Below, in pieces: positions 9,918 through 18,517 of a stretch of DNA of 64,000 bases. The notes beneath the pieces were generated by a model. It was not told where the DNA came from and searched no databases. It saw only the letters and a list, made by a program, of their open reading frames with translations. A program made the position numbers and the translations under genes. Numbering within the stretch: the first letter of the stretch is position 1; each line of letters opens with the position of its first letter. Origin of the DNA: Pseudoalteromonas shioyasakiensis (GTDB lineage: Bacteria > Pseudomonadota > Gammaproteobacteria > Enterobacterales > Alteromonadaceae); NCBI RefSeq assembly GCF_024518675.1, contig NZ_JANIGL010000001.1:372001-436000 (forward strand), in the 5' to 3' direction.

Positions 9918-10781
9918 TTAACGGCGCAGTGCGTCTATTCGCTCATCTAGCGGTGGGTGTGATGAAAACAACTCAGCCATTCCTTTGCCACTGGCGATAC
10001 CAAAAGCCATCATTGAGCCTTGTAATTGTGAAGGATGGTTTTGTTTTAAACGCTCAAGCGCTGAGCGCATTTTATCTGCGCCAACTAAACGCGCAGCGCC
10101 ACTATCAGCTGCAAATTCACGCTTACGACTATAATGCGCCACAACAACACTGGCTAAAACACCAAATAACACTTGGAATAACATATCGAATAGGAAGTAT
10201 GTCCAACTGCCCCCCCCCTCTTCTTCGTCGCTATTAATAAAGTTATCAACAATACCTGCAAGTACTTTTGCTGCGAATATAACAAAGGTGTTGACTACGC
10301 CTTGTATCAAGGTCAGTGTTACCATATCACCATTAGCAACATGTGATACTTCATGTGCTAGCACCGCCTCTGCTTGGTCTTTATTCATGCTATGCATTAA
10401 ACCTGTGCTGACAGCAACCAATGAATTATTCTTACTCGGTCCGGTTGCAAACGCGTTCATTTCTGGGCTATCGTAAATAGCCACTTCAGGCATGGCAATC
10501 CCGGCCTTTTTAGCCTGCTCTGCAACAGTAGTCACAAGCCAGTGTTCCATTTCATTTTTAGGGTTTATAATCACATGTGCCCCAGTTGATTTTTTTGCCA
10601 TCCACTTAGACATATACAATGAGATAAAAGAGCCCCCGAAACCAAATACAGCAGCAATCAGTAATATACCACCTAAACTACGATGACTTAGGCCCAATGC
10701 ACTCATTATAATTGACAGCACCACACCTAATACCAACATAACCGCTAGATTAGTTAATAAAAACAAAAATACACGTTTCAT
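9918..10781 (-). CDS. htpX: membrane zinc metalloprotease HtpX
   Basis: HtpX is the M48 inner-membrane protease of envelope stress that cuts damaged membrane proteins together with FtsH. The 287-residue protein has two N-terminal membrane segments, HEVSH (His143, Glu144, His147) and a third ligand Glu222 in REFAADS, then two further hydrophobic segments. I place the start at 10781 because GGAG lies six bases upstream and the protein then begins [15 protein letters not shown] like E. coli HtpX; the frame is open to 10802. The EEEGGGSW loop is encoded by a run of nine G. Two palindromic operator-like sites lie 74-120 bases upstream. Confidence 0.95.
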   Translation of the reverse strand: MKRVFLFLLTNLAVMLVLGVVLSIIMSALGLSHRSLGGILLIAAVFGFGGSFISLYMSKWMAKKSTGAHVIINPKNEMEHWLVTTVAEQAKKAGIAMPEVAIYDSPEMNAFATGPSKNNSLVAVSTGLMHSMNKDQAEAVLAHEVSHVANGDMVTLTLIQGVVNTFVIFAAKVLAGIVDNFINSDEEEGGGSWTYFLFDMLFQVLFGVLASVVVAHYSRKREFAADSGAARLVGADKMRSALERLKQNHPSQLQGSMMAFGIASGKGMAELFSSHPPLDERIDALRR

Positions 10782-10854
10782 ACAGTTCTCCAAAAACCAC
10801 ATTTATCGCTGAGCGACTTTATCGATATGTGATTGCTATGAGCAAACCACACAA

Positions 10855-10869
10855 TGACACACTATGTCA
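10855..10869. promoter_or_regulatory. palindromic operator-like site 1 upstream of htpX
   Basis: TGACA-CACTA-TGTCA, a perfect 5-bp inverted repeat (6 bp with the flanking A/T). A second copy with the same arms lies 32 bp away centre to centre. The regulator is not known to me. Confidence 0.6.
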
Positions 10870-10886
10870 TAACTTAGGCTATTCTG

Positions 10887-10901
10887 TGACAAACTATGTC
10901 A
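10887..10901. promoter_or_regulatory. palindromic operator-like site 2 upstream of htpX
   Basis: TGACA-AACTA-TGTCA, the same arms as site 1. On the htpX strand its left part reads TTGTCA and could be a -35 element, with TATGAC of site 1 as a poorly spaced -10 candidate, so a repressor on both sites would cover the promoter. Confidence 0.6.
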
Positions 10902-11137
10902 TAAAGCAAGTAATCTATATCGCAAAATAAAACATAAATGATTTTGTCTGCTTTTACTGCTATTGCAAAACTAGGCTTAAGTAAGGGCGGAACTTAATTT
11001 TAAAAAAATGATTAAGTACCTAACTGTGAAAATTCTTACAACATTTAAGTAACGTCTGATACACCGAAAGGATTACCGCTATTAAATTGTACTCAATGGT
11101 TCAATGTGTGTTCAAACTTAACAAGGTTACGACAATT

Positions 11138-12661
11138 ATGAAAAAATTTCCTTTATCACTTATCGCATTATCAACAACAGCGATGATCTCATCATTTCAA
11201 AGTGCTCACGCTAATCAATGTGACGGGCAACTATATGGAATAAACGCAGGTCGTGGTGATACAGCTATCGTATTTAAATTAGATGAGTTTAACCAAGATG
11301 CACAAGCTCACTCACGTGCCAAATTCAGTTCATCGGCCCTAGCCCATGTAAAAGCAACAAATCGTTTATATTATGTATCAGCCCCTCGTCCAATTGACTA
11401 TAAAGTAGATGTTGATCACTTGGACTTCAATTCAACAGAGCTTAATTCACTGCCTATTAGTGGCAGTAAATTTAAGTACATTAAATTAGCTTATGTAGAT
11501 TTAACGACAAATGAGCATGTTGAAGTTGGACGTACTAAAAATATGTACCGTTTAACTTATGATGAGCAAAACAACCGTTTATTAGGTTCGTATAAAAATA
11601 AGCTTTATCAAATCTCACCGGAGACTGCAGAAACAACTTTACTCGGTGAAATTAAGGGCCTTGAAGGCGATAAAGGTATTTGGCGCGGCGATTTGGTTTA
11701 CAAAGGTTCTGAGCTGGTATTAGTGACAAGTTCTTCTATTTACACAGTTGATATTGATACCCTCACAGCAACTAAATTATCTGATCATAACTTATCTGCA
11801 GTAACAGGGGCGGCGATTAATCAACAAGGTGAGATATTACTTAGTAAAACAACAATGACGGATTTAGGCCACTCTAATAAATCAGCGCTCTACAAAGTTA
11901 ACAAAAATACCGGAAATACCTGCCACGTTGCTGACTTTCCAGTGCGTATAAATGACTTAGCAACTAATTTCAATGAGTCTAGCTCTTGCTATGCTGCACC
12001 TTTGTGTGGCGTGTCTGATATTCCTGCTATTACATTATCGCCTGTTACAGACTCAGTTACTGAAGGAAATACACTCAGTTATGAACTCAAATTAAGTAAT
12101 ACGTTTGAACAAGATGTTGAAGTTTTTATTTCAACAACTCCCATGACAGCTAGCGCAAGCGATTACAGTTATACCAACCAAACGGTTGTTATACCAGCAG
12201 GACAAACTACACACACTATCACTATTACAACAATAGATAACGACGATTACAGTGACGATAAAACATTTACCCTTACTGCAACAGCGCAAAATAATGCCAC
12301 AGGATCTATCAGCGCACCTGCGTATATTTTAAATGATGATGAGCAGTGCATTGTAGAAAACTACACCCGGATTAATTATTCGTTTGTGTCAGAGCAGTCG
12401 CGAAACAATAATGATTGGGGGATTAAGGTAAATGGTCAATATATCAAGCTTCTTGATGAACAAGGCCCTGATGGCTATTACGATGTAAAAGCTAGTGATT
12501 CAATTACTTATGTTCTTGCCGTTAATGGTGATGCTACTAAGCTTAAAACTGTATTCAAAAAGTCTGGTAACAAACAGTATTGGGAAGATCAAAGTGATAA
12601 TGACTTTAACGACTTTGTTGTAAGTGTTAGTACCCAACCAATACAATCAGGTTGCAATTAA
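11138..12661 (+). CDS. secreted beta-rich protein with Calx-beta-like module, paralogue 2
   Basis: A 507-residue protein with signal peptide (ending SAHA) and an N-terminal half very similar to the protein at 7237-8511: CDGQLYGINAGRGDTAIVFKL, KFSSSALAHV, LYYVSAPRP and FKYIKLAYVDL recur nearly unchanged. Residues about 305-400 form a Calx-beta-type domain (VTEGNTLSYELKLS ... TIDNDDYSDDKTFTLTATA), a calcium-binding beta sandwich. The C-terminus ends with YWEDQSDNDFNDFVVSV, the same end module as the paralogue. The frame opens upstream at a TTG (11087), but the ATG at 11138 starts the signal peptide. Its role is unknown; extracellular location is likely. Confidence 0.82.
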   Translation: MKKFPLSLIALSTTAMISSFQSAHANQCDGQLYGINAGRGDTAIVFKLDEFNQDAQAHSRAKFSSSALAHVKATNRLYYVSAPRPIDYKVDVDHLDFNSTELNSLPISGSKFKYIKLAYVDLTTNEHVEVGRTKNMYRLTYDEQNNRLLGSYKNKLYQISPETAETTLLGEIKGLEGDKGIWRGDLVYKGSELVLVTSSSIYTVDIDTLTATKLSDHNLSAVTGAAINQQGEILLSKTTMTDLGHSNKSALYKVNKNTGNTCHVADFPVRINDLATNFNESSSCYAAPLCGVSDIPAITLSPVTDSVTEGNTLSYELKLSNTFEQDVEVFISTTPMTASASDYSYTNQTVVIPAGQTTHTITITTIDNDDYSDDKTFTLTATAQNNATGSISAPAYILNDDEQCIVENYTRINYSFVSEQSRNNNDWGIKVNGQYIKLLDEQGPDGYYDVKASDSITYVLAVNGDATKLKTVFKKSGNKQYWEDQSDNDFNDFVVSVSTQPIQSGCN

Positions 12662-12671
12662 TACACTAACT

Positions 12672-12696
12672 AAAAAGCCAGCATTGCTGGCTTTTT
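12672..12696 (+). terminator. bidirectional terminator between secreted paralogue 2 and bioD
   Basis: AAAAAGCCAGC, loop ATT, GCTGGCTTTTT. The stem has A and T runs on both sides and serves both convergent transcripts. Confidence 0.88.
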
Positions 12697-12716
12697 AGTA
12701 TCCGAGATTTCAATCG

Positions 12717-13400
12717 TTATGAATTAATCGATAACGCTGCCAGTAGAGATTTATAAATTTGTAACTTAGGTGTTTGCTCAGTATAAGGGCTTATTGCTAG
12801 TAATGGAAAAGGGAGCCGCTGTTTAAGCGACTCAAGATTTGCTTGGTATTCATCCATTTCATCATCTATTTGATTTGCAATCCAGCCAATACAATTTACA
12901 CCCATACTTTGCATATGCGCAGCAGTTAATAAAGCATGGTTAATACAGCCAAGTTTCATACCTACAACCAAAATGACAGGCAGTTGCTCTGCCTTTACCC
13001 AGTCATATAGATATTCAGAGTCATTTAGCGGTAATGCCCAGCCACCAGCCCCTTCAGTGAGAATATAATCAGAGCCTTGCAGCTTAGTTTGCTGATACGC
13101 CGCGCTAATGTTAGCGACACTTAATGTGGTACCCACTTTCTGTGCCGCAATATGTGGCGCTATGGCCGGTGCAAATGAAAAAGGGTTAATAATATCGTAT
13201 TTTGCGCTTACCGTAGCACTTTCCATCAAGATTAATGCATCAGCATTAACGAGCTGATCAAACGCCATTTCACACCCCGACGCAATGGGTTTAAACCCCA
13301 TTGCGCGCTTTTTATGTTGCGCCAAAAGTTTAAGTAATAAGCTTGTTACATGGGTTTTTCCGGCATCGGTATCAGTACCGGTTATAAAAAATTCTTTCAT
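12717..13400 (-). CDS. bioD: dethiobiotin synthetase BioD
   Basis: BioD closes the ureido ring of dethiobiotin from DAPA, CO2 and ATP. The 227-residue protein starts KEFFITGTDTDAGKTHVTSLL, the P-loop form of this family (residues about 8-16), and has the conserved KPIASGCE and EGAGGWALPL segments. It overlaps the upstream bioC by four bases (ATGA), showing translational coupling in bioBFCD. It is the last gene of the operon, ended by the terminator at 12672-12696. Confidence 0.95.
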   Translation of the reverse strand: MKEFFITGTDTDAGKTHVTSLLLKLLAQHKKRAMGFKPIASGCEMAFDQLVNADALILMESATVSAKYDIINPFSFAPAIAPHIAAQKVGTTLSVANISAAYQQTKLQGSDYILTEGAGGWALPLNDSEYLYDWVKAEQLPVILVVGMKLGCINHALLTAAHMQSMGVNCIGWIANQIDDEMDEYQANLESLKQRLPFPLLAISPYTEQTPKLQIYKSLLAALSINS

Positions 13401-14212
13401 ACAGTGATTGCTCTTTTTTGCAAGCTAAACAGCCCAACATGGTAACTAACTATGGCTTGCCCTGCTATTAGCGGATATCCATCACATACTTTTTTTAACG
13501 CTGACTTTGTTAATAAGCCTTGGCGCTTGTTTTGACTGTGTATATTTGTCGCCCCAATAGCTTTAATTGAACGCATGGCATGTAAGGGCTCAGGATACGT
13601 ATCTTGGTAGCATTTTAATTCAGCATTTTCGATGATAAAACCACAATGTTGAATAAATTGTTTGGTTTGTTCAAAGCTATGAAATTCATTAACGTGGTTT
13701 TGACTATCAATAGTCTTAAATGCGGTGATAATTTCATTAAGTGAACCCGCACATACACAGCTTAGGTAAACTCTACCACCCGGCTTTAAGATGCGCATTA
13801 ACTCAGTAAACAATCGATTTAAATTAGCTGACCACTGAACAGCAAAATTACTATAAACGGCATCAAACGACTCAGACTGAAAAGGTAATGCATCCATATC
13901 ACCACACACCGCGGTTTTGTCAGCATTATTTTGCTTTAACATTCCTAAACTAAGATCAAAGGGTAAAACATAATCATAATGCCGCTTTAGCTTATCTAAA
14001 TTAACTCCTGGGCCTGCTCCCAAATCTAAACAAACCTTGGCACCCTGTACATTAAGCTGTCTAAATAAAGCATTGGCAGAGCGCTTTTGAACATTTGCAT
14101 GTAGTTCATAACTCGTCACAGCCCCAGAAAACTTTGCCGCAGTACGGCTTTTTACTTGGCTATGCTTTGCTATTGCGCGAGGTAAGCGCTGTTTGACTAA
14201 TAAAGCGGTCAT
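13397..14212 (-). CDS. bioC: malonyl-ACP O-methyltransferase BioC
   Basis: BioC methylates the free carboxyl of malonyl-ACP with SAM so that the fatty-acid machinery can build the pimeloyl chain. The 271-residue protein carries the class I methyltransferase motif VCLDLGAGPGVNLDKL (about 60-75), a second motif CGDMDALPF and YSNFAVQWSANL typical of BioC. It overlaps bioF and bioD by four bases at each end. A bioH or equivalent esterase gene, needed with BioC, is not in the window. Confidence 0.92.
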   Translation of the reverse strand: MTALLVKQRLPRAIAKHSQVKSRTAAKFSGAVTSYELHANVQKRSANALFRQLNVQGAKVCLDLGAGPGVNLDKLKRHYDYVLPFDLSLGMLKQNNADKTAVCGDMDALPFQSESFDAVYSNFAVQWSANLNRLFTELMRILKPGGRVYLSCVCAGSLNEIITAFKTIDSQNHVNEFHSFEQTKQFIQHCGFIIENAELKCYQDTYPEPLHAMRSIKAIGATNIHSQNKRQGLLTKSALKKVCDGYPLIAGQAIVSYHVGLFSLQKRAITV

Positions 14213-15351
14213 AAAGCATTTACCAGTTCATTGACGAGCCGTTCAATATCATTTTTGTCATGCGCCGCAGTTAAAGTGATCCTTAATCTAGCCGTATTAA
14301 AAGGAACCGTCGGGGGGCGAATCGCACTAAGCCAAATGCCCTGTTGCTTAAGTTTATTAGCAACCATGAGCGTCTGCTCGGCGCAGCCCAGTACAATAGG
14401 TTGGATAGCACTGTTTGATGGCATAACCGCAATTTTATACTCAGCAGCAAGCTGTTGAAAAAGCGTAATGTTATTAGCTAACTTTTGACGCCGTTGATCG
14501 CCTTGTTGAGAATAAATTTGTTGCAACCTCACTAAAGTATGCTGAGCAATTAAAGGTGACATACCTGTAGAATATATATAATCACGATTATACTGCAGCA
14601 TATAATCAATCACTTCTTTACTGGCTAACACGCACGCCCCGCTGCTTGCAACGGCTTTACCAAAGGTAATAACCAATAACTGTGGTTTAATTTGCTCACA
14701 GCTTCCCAGCCCCTGCTCACCCTGTACACCAAAACCATGAGCGTCATCAATCATTAACCATGCATTGTGCTCGTTAGCAATGGCATAAAGTTCAGCTATG
14801 GGTGCGCTGTCACCATCCATCGAAAACACCCCTTCACTAATAATCAACTTATTAGTGGCCTTTGATTTTTGCAAACGAGCAGTCAGATGCTTCATATCAT
14901 TATGGTTAAAACGAACCATAGCCGCTTGTGAGTTCAAACCACCATCAATTAAACTAGCGTGATTCAATTTGTCATGAAACATCATGCTTTGCTGAGCCAC
15001 TTGTTGGTCTTGAAACAAAGCCTTTAATACACTGCTATTTGCACTGAACCCACTATTAAATAGTAATGCAGACTCATACCCAAGTTTGTTACATAAATAA
15101 CTTTCTAAATCATGTGCCGCTTGAGTATAACCTGTAACTAAGGGTGAACTATGACTACCCAGTTGAGTTAACTCGTTATTTTTAAGTGCATCAGCAGCAA
15201 AACCTAAATAGTCATTGCTTGCAAAATTTAGATACGTTTTACCAGCAACGGATATGTGACATGATGAATGTTGGCTAACTAATTGTCGTTCACGTAATAA
15301 TGCATCTTCACGGCGTTTTTGAAGATGCGTTTTGAGGTATGAAAATGCCAT
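14209..15351 (-). CDS. bioF: 8-amino-7-oxononanoate synthase BioF
   Basis: BioF condenses pimeloyl-ACP with L-alanine using PLP. The 380-residue protein belongs to the alpha-oxoamine synthases: FASNDYLGFA near residue 43, HDKLNHASLIDG, WLMIDDAHGFGV and the PLP lysine K232 in TFGKAVASSGA are all in place. The start codon shares one base with the bioB stop (TAATG), and the end overlaps bioC by four bases. Confidence 0.95.
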   Translation of the reverse strand: MAFSYLKTHLQKRREDALLRERQLVSQHSSCHISVAGKTYLNFASNDYLGFAADALKNNELTQLGSHSSPLVTGYTQAAHDLESYLCNKLGYESALLFNSGFSANSSVLKALFQDQQVAQQSMMFHDKLNHASLIDGGLNSQAAMVRFNHNDMKHLTARLQKSKATNKLIISEGVFSMDGDSAPIAELYAIANEHNAWLMIDDAHGFGVQGEQGLGSCEQIKPQLLVITFGKAVASSGACVLASKEVIDYMLQYNRDYIYSTGMSPLIAQHTLVRLQQIYSQQGDQRRQKLANNITLFQQLAAEYKIAVMPSNSAIQPIVLGCAEQTLMVANKLKQQGIWLSAIRPPTVPFNTARLRITLTAAHDKNDIERLVNELVNAL

Positions 15352-16391
15352 TATGCTTCGTAAAATAGCTCTGAGGCGGCTTTATCTGCCACTTTTGAAA
15401 TCAATGAAGCTTCATGGGCTTCATCAGAATAATCGTGGCGTTTTTCCGGATTCATACCCAATTTCTTAATTAACTTCATATCAGCATCAGCTTCAGGATT
15501 TTCTGTGGTCAGCAGTTTATCACCATAAAAAATAGAATTCGCGCCTGCAAAGAAACACATCGATTGCATTTGCTCATTCATCGCGTTACGCCCTGCTGAT
15601 AGACGTACATAACTGTAAGGCATCATAATACGTGCTGTGGCAATAGTACGGATAAAATCAAAATGGTCTAAGTCGTCAACATTCTCAAGTGGCGTGCCTT
15701 TAACTTTTACCAACATATTAATTGGCACGCTCTCTGGTTGTTGCGGTAAGTTTGCAAGGCCCATTAATAAACCAAACCTATCAGACGCTTGCTCGCCCAT
15801 CCCGACAATACCGCCAGAGCACACTTTCATACCGGCATCTCGCACATTACCAATAGTGTCTAAGCGGTCTTGATAAGTACGAGTGGTAATAATTTGTTCA
15901 TAATATTCAGGTGAGGTGTCAAGGTTATGGTTATAATAATCAAGTCCTGCATCTCTTAAAGCATGGGCTTTGTCGTTATCAAGCATACCAAGGGTCATAC
16001 AGGTTTCTAACCCTAGCTGTTTTACTTCTTTAACCATCTTAGAGATATAAGGCATGTCTCTGTCTTTTGGATCAGACCAGGCCGCGCCCATACAAAAACG
16101 GGTCGCGCCTTTTTCTTTTGCAACACGTGCTTGCTCAACAACCTTTTCAACTTCTAGTAGGCGCTCCCGCTCTAAATCCGTTTTATAGTGACCCGATTGC
16201 GGGCAGTATTTACAATCTTCAGGGCATGCGCCTGTTTTTATAGACAGTAAAGTCGATATCTGCACTTCATTGGGATTAAAATTAGCACGATGAACCGATG
16301 CGGCTTTAAATAACAAGTCATTGAATGGCATTTCAAATAATGCTTTAACTTCTTTGTGAGTCCAATCGTGGCGAACAGCTGCAAGCTCCAT
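15351..16391 (-). CDS. bioB: biotin synthase BioB
   Basis: BioB is the radical SAM enzyme that inserts sulfur into dethiobiotin. The 346-residue protein has the SAM-cluster cysteines C56, C60 and C63 in [16 protein letters not shown], the FCMGAAW and [10 protein letters not shown] motifs and [13 protein letters not shown]. It is the first gene of bioBFCD, divergent from bioA, and its promoter (TTGACA, 16-bp spacer, TAGACT) overlaps the BirA operator. Confidence 0.97.
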   Translation of the reverse strand: MELAAVRHDWTHKEVKALFEMPFNDLLFKAASVHRANFNPNEVQISTLLSIKTGACPEDCKYCPQSGHYKTDLERERLLEVEKVVEQARVAKEKGATRFCMGAAWSDPKDRDMPYISKMVKEVKQLGLETCMTLGMLDNDKAHALRDAGLDYYNHNLDTSPEYYEQIITTRTYQDRLDTIGNVRDAGMKVCSGGIVGMGEQASDRFGLLMGLANLPQQPESVPINMLVKVKGTPLENVDDLDHFDFIRTIATARIMMPYSYVRLSAGRNAMNEQMQSMCFFAGANSIFYGDKLLTTENPEADADMKLIKKLGMNPEKRHDYSDEAHEASLISKVADKAASELFYEA

Positions 16392-16432
16392 AAATCTCTC
16401 TTTTTATTTTTCATGACGGTGGATATTGGCTT

Positions 16433-16460
16433 AGTCTACGACTTGGCGTAACATTGTCAA
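16433..16460 (-). promoter_or_regulatory. bioB promoter
   Basis: On the minus strand a perfect -35 TTGACA (16460-16455), a 16-base spacer and -10 TAGACT (16438-16433, four of six consensus bases) lie about 40 bases before the bioB start. The -35 lies inside the left BirA half-site, so biotin-dependent repression is expected. Confidence 0.7.
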
Positions 16461-16487
16461 CGAACCAAAGCCTAATTAAGTTTACTA
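16454..16487. promoter_or_regulatory. BirA (biotin repressor) operator
   Basis: TTGTCAACG, 16 bases, AGTTTACTA. This matches the known gammaproteobacterial BirA site TTGTAAACC-N16-GGTTTACAA at seven of nine positions in the left arm and seven of nine in the right, with the exact spacing. It sits between bioB and bioA, as in E. coli. The right arm ends on the base before the bioA ATG. Confidence 0.85.
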
Positions 16488-17777
16488 ATGAATAAAAAAC
16501 AAACAATAGACCTTGATTTTGACCGTCAGCACATTTGGCATCCCTATACATCTATGACGCAGCCTCTGCCGGTCTACCCAGTAACCCATACTCAAGATAA
16601 TAAAATTTTCTTACAAAGTAGTGAATGTTTAATCGATGGTATGGCATCATGGTGGAGTGCTATTCACGGCTACGGTCACCCGGTATTAAAAGCCGCCATG
16701 CACCAACAAGTAGATACCATGAGCCACGTTATGTTTGGTGGGATCACCCATCAACCAGCCATTGATTTATGTAAAAAATTGGTCGCAATAACTCCTAACA
16801 ACTTAGAGAAAGTGTTTTTAGCTGATAGCGGCTCTGTCGCCGTCGAAGTTGCCATTAAAATGGCACTGCAATACTGGTTAAGCCAAGGGGTGACTGGCAA
16901 ACAAAAGCTCATGACTCCATTAAAAGGCTATCACGGCGATACCTTTGCAGCTACGAGTGTGTGCGATCCCATAAATTCAATGCATTCATTATACAGCGGC
17001 TTTTTACCTGAACATGTATTTGTTCCGGCCCCCGAAAGCCAGTTTGGCCAACAATTTAACCAACAAGAAGCAGCCCAGCTCAGCGACTATTTTGTTAAGC
17101 ACCACAAAGAGGTTGCAGCCTTTATCATTGAGCCAATTGTACAAAATGCAGGAGGGATGAACTTTTATCACCCTGAATATTTGCAAGCTGTTCGTCAATT
17201 ATGTAACGACTATGATGTTTTACTGATATGCGATGAAATTGCCACCGGATTTGGCCGAACAGGCAAAATGTTTGCCGTTGAGCATAGTCAGGTTGAGCCC
17301 GATATCATGTGTATCGGTAAAGCTCTTACCGGTGGCACTATGACTCTTTCAGCCACACTCACCACAGCTAAAATAGCTATTGGTATAAGTGAAGGTGAAG
17401 CGGGTGTATTAATGCATGGCCCCACTTTTATGGGCAACCCATTAGCCTGTGCGGTCGCATCTGCAAGTATTGATTTATTAGTTGAACAAGATTGGGCAAA
17501 ACAAATTGCTGAATTGAATCACGCATTAGAATCGCTCACACAATGCAGCGGTTTACCGCAAGTTAAAAATGTAAGAATACTCGGTGGTATTGGTGTCGTT
17601 GAATTAACACGCGTGATAGATGTAGAAAAAATTCAACGCTTCTTTATTAGCCAAGGAGTCTGGATACGGCCATTTGGTAAACTTATTTACTTAATGCCCC
17701 CCTACATAAGCAGCGAACAAGACATAAATACGCTTTGTAACGCAATTTATGACGCCATCACAGGTGATCACTACTAG
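16488..17777 (+). CDS. bioA: adenosylmethionine-8-amino-7-oxononanoate aminotransferase BioA
   Basis: BioA transaminates KAPA to DAPA using SAM as amino donor. The 429-residue class III aminotransferase has DFDRQHIWHPYTSM at the N-terminus, MASWWSAIHGYGHP, ADSGSVAVEVAIKMA and the PLP lysine K278 in CIGKALTGGTM. The start is fixed by alignment to E. coli BioA, but no Shine-Dalgarno precedes it: the BirA half-site occupies the bases directly before the ATG. Translation may therefore depend on a leaderless or A/U-rich start, which is unusual. Confidence 0.95.
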   Translation: MNKKQTIDLDFDRQHIWHPYTSMTQPLPVYPVTHTQDNKIFLQSSECLIDGMASWWSAIHGYGHPVLKAAMHQQVDTMSHVMFGGITHQPAIDLCKKLVAITPNNLEKVFLADSGSVAVEVAIKMALQYWLSQGVTGKQKLMTPLKGYHGDTFAATSVCDPINSMHSLYSGFLPEHVFVPAPESQFGQQFNQQEAAQLSDYFVKHHKEVAAFIIEPIVQNAGGMNFYHPEYLQAVRQLCNDYDVLLICDEIATGFGRTGKMFAVEHSQVEPDIMCIGKALTGGTMTLSATLTTAKIAIGISEGEAGVLMHGPTFMGNPLACAVASASIDLLVEQDWAKQIAELNHALESLTQCSGLPQVKNVRILGGIGVVELTRVIDVEKIQRFFISQGVWIRPFGKLIYLMPPYISSEQDINTLCNAIYDAITGDHY

Positions 17778-17787
17778 GCTAAACTCT

Positions 17788-17823
17788 CATGTTTGAATGG
17801 TAAGTCATTACCATTCAAACATG
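17788..17823. terminator. 16-bp perfect stem-loop shared by bioA and the kinase gene
   Basis: CATGTTTGAATGGTAA and its perfect complement flank the loop GTCA. The right arm encodes the last codons (Met-Phe-Glu-Trp-stop) of the minus-strand kinase gene. It lies 10 bases after bioA. No U-run follows on either side. Confidence 0.7.
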
Positions 17824-18242
17824 TAAGCCATTTTGCTGATCATTTTCAGTGGAATGTTATGTTCATTACGTTTTGCATATAAGTGCTGCATCGATTTATC
17901 TTTCACTTCACCCACTATCACTTCTTTCACTTGATAGCCTAGTGCAACGGCTGCTTGGCTATAGGCAATAAATTCCCATTTTTTAATATTGGTGTTATCT
18001 ACAATAACTAAGGGAATTGACTGCGAAAGCGCATTGATAAAGCGTGCTAAATTTAAGTTATGAAACTGTGAGAGTTTAAACTTATCAAACTGATACTCAC
18101 CCTGCTCGTTGTAAAAATAATCATCAGTTGAGCATATCAAGTATTGGCTTTGATCGCCCAGCACGAGCTCATCAGCAAGGTTTTGCGCATAATAAGACTT
18201 ACCTGAGCCAGGTAGTCCGCGTAAAATAAAGACTTGTTTCAT
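17808..18242 (-). CDS. small P-loop kinase-like ATPase (AAA_33 type)
   Basis: A 144-residue protein with Walker A GLPGSGKSYYAQ (about residues 9-20), CSTDDYFY after the next strand and VIVDNTNIKKWEF as the Walker B-like region. The arrangement matches AAA_33 proteins related to polynucleotide kinases and the N4BP2-like family, which phosphorylate nucleic-acid ends or small molecules; the substrate here is unknown. The final codons lie inside a 16-bp hairpin shared with convergent bioA. It stands alone, not in the bio operon. Confidence 0.75.
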   Translation of the reverse strand: MKQVFILRGLPGSGKSYYAQNLADELVLGDQSQYLICSTDDYFYNEQGEYQFDKFKLSQFHNLNLARFINALSQSIPLVIVDNTNIKKWEFIAYSQAAVALGYQVKEVIVGEVKDKSMQHLYAKRNEHNIPLKMISKMAYMFEW

Positions 18243-18408
18243 GGAACCTATAATTGTTAGTTAATTAAATAATGAAAAAGCTATAATGCCATAAAAGCAG
18301 CATTATTCGCACATTTACAAGACATTAATTTAAATTAGTGTTTAATTATCCGCCGTTTCATCACAAAAAATTGAAATTTAGCAAAAAAAATTGAAAGAAA
18401 CAGCAAAG

Positions 18409-18499
18409 AGTTGCCTCCACATGTTTTTTTATTTTCCGTTCAAAGGTAAGATATGATGTTCAAGTGCAACTAAGCACACATATATTAATGTAGGCAACT
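18409..18499 (+). other. inverted repeat in the asnS leader
   Basis: AGTTGCCT (18409-18416) and AGGCAACT (18492-18499) are perfect complements 75 bases apart, the second just upstream of the asnS ribosome-binding site. It could close a long leader stem, but an 8-bp pair at this distance can also be chance. Confidence 0.3.
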
Positions 18500-18517
18500 T
18501 ATATCATTGGAGTGAAG

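Noticed and set aside
9836..10237. 133-residue frame on the plus strand opposite htpX
   Set aside because: Shadow of htpX, whose zinc motifs are intact on the minus strand.
11087..11137. TTG start extending secreted paralogue 2
   Set aside because: The extension precedes a typical signal peptide and has no counterpart in paralogue 1.
18243..18517. T-box or riboswitch in the asnS leader
   Set aside because: No T-box consensus; such elements are not expected for this gene in gammaproteobacteria.
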